This document shows positions 1 through 7,285 of a stretch of DNA of 64,000 nucleotides, piece after piece. The stretch is from Flavobacterium lindanitolerans. GTDB taxonomy: Bacteria > Bacteroidota > Bacteroidia > Flavobacteriales > Flavobacteriaceae. The position numbers and the translations under genes were made by a program. Under the pieces are notes generated by a model. That model was not told where the DNA came from. It did no database searches and saw only the letters and a list, made by a program, of their open reading frames with translations. How positions within the stretch are numbered: the stretch's first letter is position 1; the number at the start of each line of letters is the position of its first letter. The stretch is from positions 682,001-746,000 of the forward strand of contig NZ_PJND01000007.1 of assembly GCF_002846575.1 (NCBI RefSeq), read 5' to 3'.

Positions 1-548
1 TCGATAGTGATTTTGATTATAACAGGATAGAAGCCAGTGTCCAGCAGTCCTTTTTTACAAAGAATTTCGGACAGACAGACTATCGCTTAGAAGCCGGTTT
101 TATTGACAAGCCGTTGCCATATGGACTTTTATTTACAGGTGAAGGAAGTTATGATAGCAAATCGGCTATTATTATGAAAAACACCTTTCAAACGCTACGT
201 CCGTATGAGTTTTTATCAGACAGCTATGTGAACTTATTTCTTTCACACAATTTTGGCGGGTTGCTGTTCAAATCAGGAAAGTTTCAACCGGGTGTGACCT
301 GGCATAATAATTTTGGTTGGGGAAATCTGTCAGATAAAAGCGCACATCAGGTAATTGCTTTCAAGACAAAAGATAAGATTTTTACAGAAACAGGTTTACA
401 GATAGATAATATTTTAAAAATCAACTATATGAATATTGCCAATCTGGGTCTTGGATTTGGTGTGTATTATAGATATGGGGCCTATTCACATCCTGAGTTT
501 AATGACAACCTGACTTTTAAATTTTCGATGGCCATGTCAATCAAGTGA
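1..548 (+). CDS. C-terminal part of an outer-membrane beta-barrel protein (DUF5686-like), 5' truncated
   Basis: The reading frame is open from base 3 to the stop at 546-548, so only about the last 181 residues of a larger protein are present. The sequence alternates hydrophobic and polar residues, is rich in aromatic and glycine residues, and ends in a strand closing on MAMSIK, as expected for an outer-membrane beta-barrel. The pattern with a late HNFGG and GLGFGVYYRYG recalls the C-terminal barrel of large Bacteroidota DUF5686/carboxypeptidase-regulatory-like proteins. That family link is from memory and moderate. The last 12 bases overlap the end of the convergent AlbA_2 gene. Confidence 0.6.
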   Translation, partial: DSDFDYNRIEASVQQSFFTKNFGQTDYRLEAGFIDKPLPYGLLFTGEGSYDSKSAIIMKNTFQTLRPYEFLSDSYVNLFLSHNFGGLLFKSGKFQPGVTWHNNFGWGNLSDKSAHQVIAFKTKDKIFTETGLQIDNILKINYMNIANLGLGFGVYYRYGAYSHPEFNDNLTFKFSMAMSIK

Positions 549-1697
549 TGTATCATATTTCATCTTACGCAAAATGCGCATTGCTTCCTTAAAGTTGACA
601 TAAACAGTCGGATTCTCGAAACTTTTCAGCAAAGGTTTTGCATCTATCAGTTTTTGTTTTGCCTCTTCAAAACCGTTGAGGTAGCAAATCATGAATGTTG
701 AAGGAAGATTTTCCAGGTCTTTTTTTTCTCTTTCAGAAAGTGTAAGTCCTTTGTCGAGTTTGGCAAGCAGCGATTGGTTGGAATTATAGATATGGAAAAG
801 CATTTTTCTATTGTATTGTGGCGGTTCAAACAAAAATTGCGTTTCGATTTTATAGTAACCGTTGTCATAAAAGGAAATGGTCTGTTTTTCTAACGGATAA
901 TAACTGGTCTTATCGTTTAGTCCCAGTGGCAGGTATTCTGTTATTGAAAAAGTATGGTTGTCGTATTCAATGGAAACTTCATCCAATGCCGAATAAAAGA
1001 GCTTTACCTGTTCGTTCACCAGTTCGATGTCAACACGGGAAAGATAGGTCATGTCCTTGACCTTTTTTTTATGTCCGGCCCAGCAAACCACAAATAATTC
1101 TTTGAATACTTTATATTTTGGAGACATGTCCTTATGCCGGTTGTTCATGAAATCAATAACGCCTTCCAGAGTATGTTCAATGCTGTTGCGGGAGTTGTTT
1201 TCAATACTGATAACGGTTTCCACATTTTGGTAGTTTCGGCCACTATCATTTGGAATTTCATCAACAGGAACAGAATTGCTTCCAATGCGTATGAATATCG
1301 ATTTTGCAGGAATAGTATGGATTCCTTTTTTAAAAAAGGAAACTTTTTTACTCGGTTTGATTGTTACCAATCCAATGACCTTGTCTTTTGGAAGATTTGG
1401 AAAAGGCACATTTTCATACTGGATTTTAGGGGGATTCTCCAGAAAGGCATTGACGAGATTCTGGATGCGACTGTCGTCAAAAAAATCATCACCTATAATT
1501 TCATTATCGTGGTCTTCAATGCCCACAACAATATAGGAATTGTTGGCAGGATTGGAATTTGACAAGGCGCAAATATGTTTTAAGAATTTAGCCTTCCCTT
1601 CCCGGGTGTGGAGGTTGAGTTGGCGCTTTTTGTCATAAAAACTGCTTTCGTCATTATGAGCAAGGAGATTTTTTATGAGCAGGCGCTTATTGATCAT
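537..1697 (-). CDS. AlbA_2 (Schlafen AlbA_2-like) domain protein
   Basis: 386 residues. The N-terminal half has the layout of the AlbA_2 domain: an acidic start with an E-S-x-x-Y-D-K segment, a helix before ALSNSNPANN, then the strand YIVVGIEDHDNEIIG around residues 55-70, and later IFIRIGSNSVP around residue 140. This domain is found in predicted nucleic-acid-binding or ATPase-linked regulators. The C-terminal half (about 170-386) has no motif I recognise. No Walker motifs are visible, so calling it an ATP-binding protein would go beyond the evidence. It ends convergently with the outer-membrane gene, overlapping by 12 bp. Its biological role is unknown. Confidence 0.7.
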   Translation of the reverse strand: MINKRLLIKNLLAHNDESSFYDKKRQLNLHTREGKAKFLKHICALSNSNPANNSYIVVGIEDHDNEIIGDDFFDDSRIQNLVNAFLENPPKIQYENVPFPNLPKDKVIGLVTIKPSKKVSFFKKGIHTIPAKSIFIRIGSNSVPVDEIPNDSGRNYQNVETVISIENNSRNSIEHTLEGVIDFMNNRHKDMSPKYKVFKELFVVCWAGHKKKVKDMTYLSRVDIELVNEQVKLFYSALDEVSIEYDNHTFSITEYLPLGLNDKTSYYPLEKQTISFYDNGYYKIETQFLFEPPQYNRKMLFHIYNSNQSLLAKLDKGLTLSEREKKDLENLPSTFMICYLNGFEEAKQKLIDAKPLLKSFENPTVYVNFKEAMRILRKMKYDTSLD

Positions 1698-1759
1698 GGA
1701 GTGAATGTTAAAAGGCCGGGTTTTTAGTTCTTCGAACCAAAAACCCGGCCATCATCAAT

Positions 1760-2512
1760 TTAGAGTATGCGGTTTACTATTGTAGAGGAAGCCTGCGCCG
1801 TCGACATTACCATCAGGTCGGCAATGTTGACATGGTAGGGTCTCGTAATTACAAATCGTATAATATCGGCTATGTCTTCCGGTTTTAGAGGTTCAAAACC
1901 TTTGTAAACATTGGAAGCCCTTTCAGCATCGCCTTTGAAACGTACCTGTGAAAATTCCGTCTCAACCATGCCCGGGTGAATGCCTCCAACCCGTATGCCG
2001 TATTGGTTCAGATCCATACGCATGCCTTGATTAATAGCATCAACAGCATGTTTTGTAGCGCAATAGACATTTCCATTCGGGTAAACTTCTTTTGCGGCTG
2101 TGGAGCCAATGTTGATAATGTGGCCGTTTCTCCTCTCAACCATTTTAGGAATAACGGCATGTGAAACATATAAAAGACCTTTGATATTGATGTCTACCAT
2201 AGCATCCCAATCTTCCAGATCGCCATTTTGAATAGGGTCCAAACCGTGTGCATTTCCGGCATTGTTAATAAGGATATCGATTTCGGCAAATTCTTTTGGC
2301 AGTGAATCGATAGATTCCTGTACGGCTTTTTTCTTTCTTACGTCAAAATTAAGCGTATGTACTTTGGTGCGGTGTTCGAGTTCGAGCTGTAATTCAGCCA
2401 AACGGTCCTCGCGTCTTCCGCAAAGAATCAACTTAAAATTATGTTTTGCTAATTCAATCGCTGTAGCTCTTCCTATACCGCTGGTAGCGCCTGTTATTAA
2501 TACTGTTTTCAT
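1760..2512 (-). CDS. SDR family NAD(P)-dependent oxidoreductase
   Basis: 250 residues, the normal length of a classical short-chain dehydrogenase. The cofactor motif TGATSGIG is at residues 7-14, with CGRR after beta-2 suggesting NADP(H) preference. NNAG is at 83-86 and the catalytic set is Ser137, Tyr150 and Lys154 (YCATK). The closest recognisable relatives are the YdfG-type 3-hydroxy acid or serine dehydrogenases, but the substrate cannot be read from sequence. It lies 47 bp downstream of the aldo/keto reductase on the same strand and the two may be cotranscribed. Confidence 0.9.
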   Translation of the reverse strand: MKTVLITGATSGIGRATAIELAKHNFKLILCGRREDRLAELQLELEHRTKVHTLNFDVRKKKAVQESIDSLPKEFAEIDILINNAGNAHGLDPIQNGDLEDWDAMVDINIKGLLYVSHAVIPKMVERRNGHIINIGSTAAKEVYPNGNVYCATKHAVDAINQGMRMDLNQYGIRVGGIHPGMVETEFSQVRFKGDAERASNVYKGFEPLKPEDIADIIRFVITRPYHVNIADLMVMSTAQASSTIVNRIL

Positions 2513-2559
2513 TAATTTCCTGTCAGAATTTATAATTCATCCTAAATAGTTTAGTCTTT

Positions 2560-3429
2560 TTAAGGCACTTTGTTTCCCATACTTTCTGTCCAGATGGCAA
2601 ACCATTCTTCGTTTTCCAATTTGAATTCGGTTGCCTTATAAAGTTGCTGGATTCTGGAAACATTCACGGTTCCTGCAATTGGGATAACTTTTGCCGGATG
2701 CTGCAATACCCATGACAATAAAATGGTGTCTGAACCTACATGGTATTTTCCAACCAATTCTGCCAAAAGTGTTTTTAAACGTCGCGTCTGGTCGGTTTTT
2801 TCTCTGAAAACCGTTCCAAGCGGATTCCACGCCATAGGGCGTATGTTATGCACCTGCATATGGTCAAAGCTTCCGTCGGTCATAGCCTTAAAGTCGGTTG
2901 CAGAAAACTGCACCTGGTTGTAACTCACTTCTGTTTTTGAAAGTATCAGGTCGGTTTGTGAAGGCGTAAAATTAGACAGCCCGAAATCAAGAATTTTTCC
3001 TTCCGATTTTAATTTTTCTACGGCTTCTGCAATTTCATTGGCATTCATAAGCGGACTCGGACGATGCAGCAGGAAAACATCCAGATAATCAGTATGGAGG
3101 TTTTTCAGCGAGTTTTCTACAGACCAGATAATGTAGTCTTTCGAATAGTCATAATGTTTGATTTTGTTATTCCTGTTTCCAAGAACATGCTGTATGCCGC
3201 ATTTTGAAATCAGCTGTATTTTTCTTCGGTCGATCTTGCTTTCGGACAAAGCTTTTCCAAATTCGGCTTCGGTCGTGTAGCCTCCATAAATATCGGCATG
3301 ATCAAAAGTGGTGATTTTATTTTCAGAGCAAACGTGTATCAGGTTCGCCATTTCGGAAGTTGTGAGATTTTTATCCCAGACTCCCCAGCTCATAGTTCCC
3401 GCTATAATGGGAGATAATGTTGTTTTCAC
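2560..3429 (-). CDS. Aldo/keto reductase (YdhF-like)
   Basis: 289 residues with the aldo/keto reductase tetrad visible: Asp43 and Tyr48 (FDHADIYGGY), Lys76 (ISKCG) and His122 (LLHRPSP). It is an NADPH-dependent carbonyl reductase of unknown substrate, probably cytoplasmic. The start chosen is GTG at 3427-3429, giving V/MKTTLSPIIAGTMSWG, which matches the family's N-terminus; the next ATG would remove part of the first barrel strand. The first 19 coding bases and the 42 bases upstream lie in a 61-bp sequence repeated exactly at 7096-7156. Beyond base 3471 its upstream region has been replaced by the toxin island, so its promoter may have changed. Confidence 0.9.
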   Translation of the reverse strand: MKTTLSPIIAGTMSWGVWDKNLTTSEMANLIHVCSENKITTFDHADIYGGYTTEAEFGKALSESKIDRRKIQLISKCGIQHVLGNRNNKIKHYDYSKDYIIWSVENSLKNLHTDYLDVFLLHRPSPLMNANEIAEAVEKLKSEGKILDFGLSNFTPSQTDLILSKTEVSYNQVQFSATDFKAMTDGSFDHMQVHNIRPMAWNPLGTVFREKTDQTRRLKTLLAELVGKYHVGSDTILLSWVLQHPAKVIPIAGTVNVSRIQQLYKATEFKLENEEWFAIWTESMGNKVP

Positions 3430-3471
3430 GATGATAAGTTTTGAGATTTTAAATTTATGAAAACAAAATCA
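3411..3471. repeat. 61-bp direct repeat, left copy (island boundary)
   Basis: This stretch, beginning GAGATAATGTTG and ending AACAAAATCA, recurs base for base in the same orientation at 7096-7156. It covers the first codons of the aldo/keto reductase and its immediate upstream region. The copies bracket the toxin-immunity genes, and homology stops abruptly on both sides. It is therefore read as the left edge of an inserted segment of about 3.7 kb. Confidence 0.95.
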
Positions 3472-3567
3472 AAAGAAGAACAGATATGTTGTTAATGTGC
3501 GTGCGGAAATAAATCCATTATAAAAGAAAAAAATACATCAATACGATTATTTAATGTAAAATATTCT

Positions 3568-3575
3568 TATATTTG
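3568..3575 (+). promoter_or_regulatory. Predicted promoter -7 box (TATATTTG) of the toxin gene
   Basis: TATATTTG fits the Bacteroidota TAnnTTTG -7 consensus and lies 55 bp before the toxin start codon. No convincing -33 TTG element is seen at the usual distance. It lies inside the inserted segment, so the island brings its own promoter. Confidence 0.5.
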
Positions 3576-3584
3576 TAATATAGA

Positions 3585-3598
3585 ACTTTTGCAAAAGT
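3585..3598. promoter_or_regulatory. Perfect 14-bp palindrome in the toxin leader
   Basis: ACTTTTGCAAAAGT is its own reverse complement and sits 10 bp past the predicted -7 box, 32 bp before the start codon. It could be an operator for a dimeric regulator. No regulator gene is present in the island. Confidence 0.4.
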
Positions 3599-3629
3599 AA
3601 TCTGAGTTTAATTTTAAAATTTTATTTAC

Positions 3630-5819
3630 ATGAGAGAAATAATAAATTTATCAAACAATAATGATTGGTTTGATGATTTTGACGAGGAAAGTAAAAATAT
3701 GATGGAAAATATACAGTTTTTAAATTTATCGTCTGATTTTCAAAACAGAATTAGCAATAATTTTAGGGGAACTCCTGAACAAATAAATAAATCAAGAACC
3801 CCTAATTTAAATAATCCTTTTGGTAAGGACAGTATCTTCTATAAAGCAAAAGAAGGCTCTCTTAGGCTATTTTTAGAAGATAGAAGTTTATACCAGCAAG
3901 CTAAAAATAAATTCAATGATATTGATTTAGAAAATATTCTAATAAATGTTGCCGACTCCGATGAAATTGACGATTTGCCTTATTTCTGTAAAAAACGGAA
4001 TAGAATTCGTGTAGTGCAACATACAATAGGCGATTCTTTTGAAAAATATTTTGAAAATTTTATAGATATTAAAACTAAAAAGTTAGAAACCTATTTTGAT
4101 AACTTTATATGGTTTGAAGAAGGGAACAACTCAAATGTAATATGTTTTCATTTTTTTGTTTCTAATAATCACATTAAAGAAATTATCTGCACAATGGGGA
4201 GCGATATTTTTGATTGCTTAAAAAGTAAGAGCAATATAAATGCTTCCGGTGGCTTTACCGTAAAAAATGATGAAGATGAATATGTTGTTAATCCTGCATT
4301 GGATAAATTTAAAAATGATATTGTAGATAGGTTAAAAAAATTCTATTACAATGAAGAGGTCTTTTTAAATGTTAAGCTTCCTATTCGGACAGAAAAAGTA
4401 ATCGAAGCATTAGATCAGGAGTTTAAAGCTGAAGGTGATTATCAGAGAACTGTAGATTGGATTTTTGAAAAAATGGAAATTACAACTACACTGAAAGATT
4501 TTGTAAATGATCTTAAGGATGATTCTAAAAATATCGAATCTTATAGGTTTGAAGAAAGCAGATACTTACCTTTTCATCCAAATTTCGACCCTGTTTTTAA
4601 TGATTCACTATTAAAGGCATTTGGAATAAATCCAATGGTTAAAATCGAAGATTATTTTTTTGAATTTGAAAAAGAAGATATTGAAAAATTCAAACTGGTT
4701 GAAAAAGAGGTCAATTGGGTTTATGGTTTCAATGCTTTTTTCTGCGGACTATGGAATGGAATCATTGACACTGTAGATGGTTTTATCTTGTTAATTCCAG
4801 AACTGTATGAGATTTTTACAGACAGAGCTAGGCTCAAAGTATTCCTGAATTTGATTAAGGAATTATTTGAGCATATTACTGAATTGATGGGAAAAATAGA
4901 AGAATGGGAACTTAAAAACAGCAGTTATTCAGTATATCGCTATGAGTATTTTCAGACTTATGGATTGACAATTATCATGTCATTATTTTTACCGGTTCCT
5001 AAGCTAGCCCAGTCAGGAAAAACTTCTGAAGCATTTAGGTTTTTTACCCAAGCTGGCAGAACTTTTGTCGAAAGTGAGATAGTATTGACTGCCTATCGCT
5101 TTGGATTGCGTGTTGAGAAAACCAGTAATGAATGGAGATTGTATTTTTATGACATCTTGCTTTCTTCTGGTAGTAAAGAAAAAATTGCCAATCGAATAGG
5201 CAATATTATGGAAGTTGCAGCAAAAAATCCTAATATTGTATTTAAGCTTTTGTCGGAATGGAAACTCGAAAAATTAGTAAATGTTAAAAAAGGAAAGGGG
5301 ATAAAAGGCTTGCCTAAGGAAAGTTTTGTAGCAGTTCAGAAGAAACTGTATAATGCAAATATTGCCCAAGCGGAATTTAAAGTCTACTATAATGGAAAAA
5401 CAATTGTAAAAGAACTGAAAGCATATTCTGGGAGTAATATTGGTGAATTAGATGGATTTGGATTCTCCAAATCTCCGAATTTAAGATCAAACGAGTTAAA
5501 GTCAAACTTCAGTGAAGTTATAAATGGGAACATTACTGGTAGATTTTTAGATACTGAAAGTAAAATTTTTCGCGAATTTGAAGATGCTCATCTAAAGGGG
5601 ATTATGAAAGAATTAGGAGCGAAAAGCACTGATCAGTTGCGAATAAAAGTATCTTTACAGACAATTCTTGATCCATGTAACGTTTGTCAGGGACAGATGA
5701 GCAAATTTCAAAAATTATATAATGCTAAGATTAAAATATTTTCAAGTGGAGCAAAAGATGGTTATATTTTTAAAAAAATGTATCCAAAACTTCATGTTGA
5801 TAAACCTTTAAAAAAATAA
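3630..5819 (+). CDS. Polymorphic toxin with C-terminal deaminase-like domain
   Basis: 729 residues, low GC. Residues 1 to about 350 are acidic and unrecognised, with no signal peptide and no PAAR, RHS or sorting domain. About 365-400 is a hydrophobic segment (FCGLWNGIIDTVDGF) of a kind seen in other Bacteroidota toxins. The last 150 residues look like a nucleic-acid or nucleotide deaminase toxin: DTESK at 641-645, where Glu643 would be the proton-shuttling Glu, and DPCNVC at 681-686, where Cys683 and Cys686 would bind zinc, followed by QGQMSKFQ. The nearest family I can name is the bacterial toxin-deaminase group related to BURPS668_1122; this assignment is tentative. The SUKH gene 2 bp downstream, the normal partner of such toxins, supports the toxin call. 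The export route is unknown. Confidence 0.7.
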   Translation: MREIINLSNNNDWFDDFDEESKNMMENIQFLNLSSDFQNRISNNFRGTPEQINKSRTPNLNNPFGKDSIFYKAKEGSLRLFLEDRSLYQQAKNKFNDIDLENILINVADSDEIDDLPYFCKKRNRIRVVQHTIGDSFEKYFENFIDIKTKKLETYFDNFIWFEEGNNSNVICFHFFVSNNHIKEIICTMGSDIFDCLKSKSNINASGGFTVKNDEDEYVVNPALDKFKNDIVDRLKKFYYNEEVFLNVKLPIRTEKVIEALDQEFKAEGDYQRTVDWIFEKMEITTTLKDFVNDLKDDSKNIESYRFEESRYLPFHPNFDPVFNDSLLKAFGINPMVKIEDYFFEFEKEDIEKFKLVEKEVNWVYGFNAFFCGLWNGIIDTVDGFILLIPELYEIFTDRARLKVFLNLIKELFEHITELMGKIEEWELKNSSYSVYRYEYFQTYGLTIIMSLFLPVPKLAQSGKTSEAFRFFTQAGRTFVESEIVLTAYRFGLRVEKTSNEWRLYFYDILLSSGSKEKIANRIGNIMEVAAKNPNIVFKLLSEWKLEKLVNVKKGKGIKGLPKESFVAVQKKLYNANIAQAEFKVYYNGKTIVKELKAYSGSNIGELDGFGFSKSPNLRSNELKSNFSEVINGNITGRFLDTESKIFREFEDAHLKGIMKELGAKSTDQLRIKVSLQTILDPCNVCQGQMSKFQKLYNAKIKIFSSGAKDGYIFKKMYPKLHVDKPLKK

Positions 5820-5821
5820 AA

Positions 5822-6280
5822 ATGGAAATATTATATTTAAAAAAAATGGAAGACTTTCCGAAAATTGGAAGTTATAAAAATGAAGGAGTTTCAGAAACTG
5901 AGATAAATAATATGGAACAAAGTATGAATGTTAAATTCCCCAAAGCATATAGAGAGTTTTTATTCTTGGGCGGAAATTATGAGAATTTATTATCAAATTG
6001 GAACAGGAATTTCTATGATTTGGATTCTGCCCAGGAATATGCAAGAGAGGCATTTCAGGGAGTTGGATTAAATATGAAGCCTTTTTGGTGTTTTGCAGAA
6101 TACAATAATGCAAATTCCAGTTTGTTTTTCTTTTTGGATGAAGGAGAAGATCCACCTGTTTATAATTTTGTTGCAGATAAGGTTATTGTAGATGATAATG
6201 GGCATGAGGTTTTTTACAAAAAGACCTATCAATCGTTCAGTGCATTTATAGAAAAAAGTATAACCAGCGCTCTAAAATAA
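5822..6280 (+). CDS. SMI1/KNR4 (SUKH) family immunity protein, cognate copy
   Basis: 152 residues. SUKH features are the start SETEINNMEQ, the motif FPKAYREFLFLGGN at about 39-52, FWCFAEYN near residue 93 and the C-terminal FSAFIEKS helix. SUKH proteins are the commonest immunity proteins of bacterial polymorphic toxins, including deaminases. The start codon lies 2 bp after the toxin stop, so the pair is translated together and this is the most likely antitoxin of the adjacent tip. From about residue 58 to the end it is nearly identical, in DNA as well, to the second SUKH gene at 6484-6945, while the N-termini differ. Confidence 0.9.
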   Translation: MEILYLKKMEDFPKIGSYKNEGVSETEINNMEQSMNVKFPKAYREFLFLGGNYENLLSNWNRNFYDLDSAQEYAREAFQGVGLNMKPFWCFAEYNNANSSLFFFLDEGEDPPVYNFVADKVIVDDNGHEVFYKKTYQSFSAFIEKSITSALK

Positions 6281-6287
6281 ATTTTTC

Positions 6288-6315
6288 AAAACCTTTGCCA
6301 TCAGCAAAGGTTTTT
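6288..6315 (+). terminator. Rho-independent terminator after the first SUKH gene
   Basis: AAAACCTTTGC and GCAAAGGTTTT form an 11-bp stem around the loop CATCA, followed by Ts. Nearly the same hairpin follows the second SUKH gene, so the terminator was duplicated together with the cassette. Confidence 0.85.
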
Positions 6316-6332
6316 AGTTTTCAAAATTTCAT

Positions 6333-6476
6333 CTATTTAACATTTGTGAAATATGGATAAGCAAATTTCAAAATCTATATAATGCCAAAATTAAAATATA
6401 TTCAAGTGGGGCAAAAAATGGAGAAAAATTATTGGAATTATATCCAAAATTAGAAGTCAAAAAACCTTTAAAATAA
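6333..6476 (+). pseudogene. Orphan, decayed toxin tip homologous to the deaminase C-terminus
   Basis: Read in frame from about 6333, this stretch gives HLFNICEIWISKFQNLYNAK and then KIYSSGAKNG...PKLEVKKPLK, stopping at 6474-6476. It aligns with the last 48 residues of the toxin at 3630-5819. The zinc motif PCNVC has decayed to LFNIC, losing the first cysteine, and no catalytic DTESK region precedes it. There is no start codon or promoter. It lies between the first SUKH terminator and the second SUKH gene, exactly where a displaced tip should be. It is an inactive remnant. Confidence 0.8.
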
Positions 6477-6483
6477 AAAGTAC

Positions 6484-6945
6484 ATGGAATTAGAATATTT
6501 AAATAATTTGGAGAATTTATATCTCAGCAATAAAAAACTAAGTAGGATTGGAGTTTCAGTGATAGATATTTCTACACTTGAAAGTTCATTAAATGTGAAA
6601 CTTCCAAAAGCCTATAAAGAATTTTTGCATATAGCAGGGAAAAGAGATGGTATACTTGGAGATTGGAACAGAGATTTCAATGATTTGGATTCTACCCAGG
6701 AATATGCAAGAGAGGCATTTCAGGGAGTAGGACTAAATATGAAGCCCTTTTGGTGTTTTGCAGAATATAATGATGCGGATTCCAGTTTGTTTTTCTTTCT
6801 GGATGAAGGTGAAAATCCTCCTGTCTATAATTTTGTTGCAGATAAGGTTATTGTAGATGATAACGGGGATGAGGTTTTTTATAAAAAAATACATGAATCG
6901 TTCAGTTCATTTATAGAAAAAAAAATAAATAGTGCTTTAAAATAA
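6484..6945 (+). CDS. SMI1/KNR4 (SUKH) family immunity protein, second copy
   Basis: 153 residues, with the SUKH motif LPKAYKEFLHIAGK at about 39-52. It starts 7 bp after the stop of the orphan toxin tip, mirroring the toxin-immunity spacing upstream. Residues from DWNRDFNDLDS onward are almost the same as in the first SUKH protein, whereas the first 55 or so are only distantly similar. This fits either recombination in the 3' half or selection on the N-terminal half for a different toxin tip. It probably protects against the toxin whose remnant precedes it. It has no promoter of its own that I can see. Confidence 0.88.
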   Translation: MELEYLNNLENLYLSNKKLSRIGVSVIDISTLESSLNVKLPKAYKEFLHIAGKRDGILGDWNRDFNDLDSTQEYAREAFQGVGLNMKPFWCFAEYNDADSSLFFFLDEGENPPVYNFVADKVIVDDNGDEVFYKKIHESFSSFIEKKINSALK

Positions 6946-6947
6946 AA

Positions 6948-6984
6948 ACAAAAACCTTTGCCACTCAGCAAAGGTTTTTGTTTT
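6948..6984 (+). terminator. Rho-independent terminator after the second SUKH gene
   Basis: ACAAAAACCTTTGC pairs with GCAAAGGTTTTTGT around a CACTCA loop and is followed by TTT. The core is the same as the terminator at 6288-6315. Confidence 0.85.
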
Positions 6985-7095
6985 ATATACTTGATTTCAG
7001 AAATCTGAAAAAATAGGATTGAGGAGCTAAAAACTTTATGTTTTTTCAGAATATAAATATACTCAACTATCATTGTACAGGCGGTTCCCAAATAC

Positions 7096-7156
7096 GAGAT
7101 AATGTTGTTTTCACGATGATAAGTTTTGAGATTTTAAATTTATGAAAACAAAATCA
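7096..7156. repeat. 61-bp direct repeat, right copy (island boundary)
   Basis: An exact copy of 3411-3471. Here the aldo/keto reductase start is present without the gene: reading leftward the copied GTG opens only a short frame (KTTLSRIWEPPVQ, then stop). The sequence to the right, 7157-7285, is taken to be the original region upstream of the bat operon. In the gap 6946-7285 I see only the terminator, this repeat and the palindrome at 7193-7207. Confidence 0.95.
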
Positions 7157-7192
7157 TAAATCATCCTTAAAACCAAGGCATTCAAACATATT

Positions 7193-7207
7193 TTAACGTA
7201 ACGTTAA
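7193..7207. promoter_or_regulatory. Inverted repeat upstream of the bat operon
   Basis: TTAACGTAACGTTAA has 7-bp arms around one base and lies 79 bp before moxR. A weak -7-like CAATTTG follows at about 7231. It may be an operator for the operon; no regulator can be named. Confidence 0.35.
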
Positions 7208-7285
7208 CAACTTGCATTTAAATAAATTTTCAATTTGCACTGTTAAAATTAAATACTAATTTCACGGCTTTTTAAATATTAGATT

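Noticed and set aside
3630..5819. T9SS or RHS delivery for the deaminase-like toxin
   Set aside because: No signal peptide, sorting domain, YD repeats, PAAR or VgrG-like sequence can be seen, so no secretion system is assigned.
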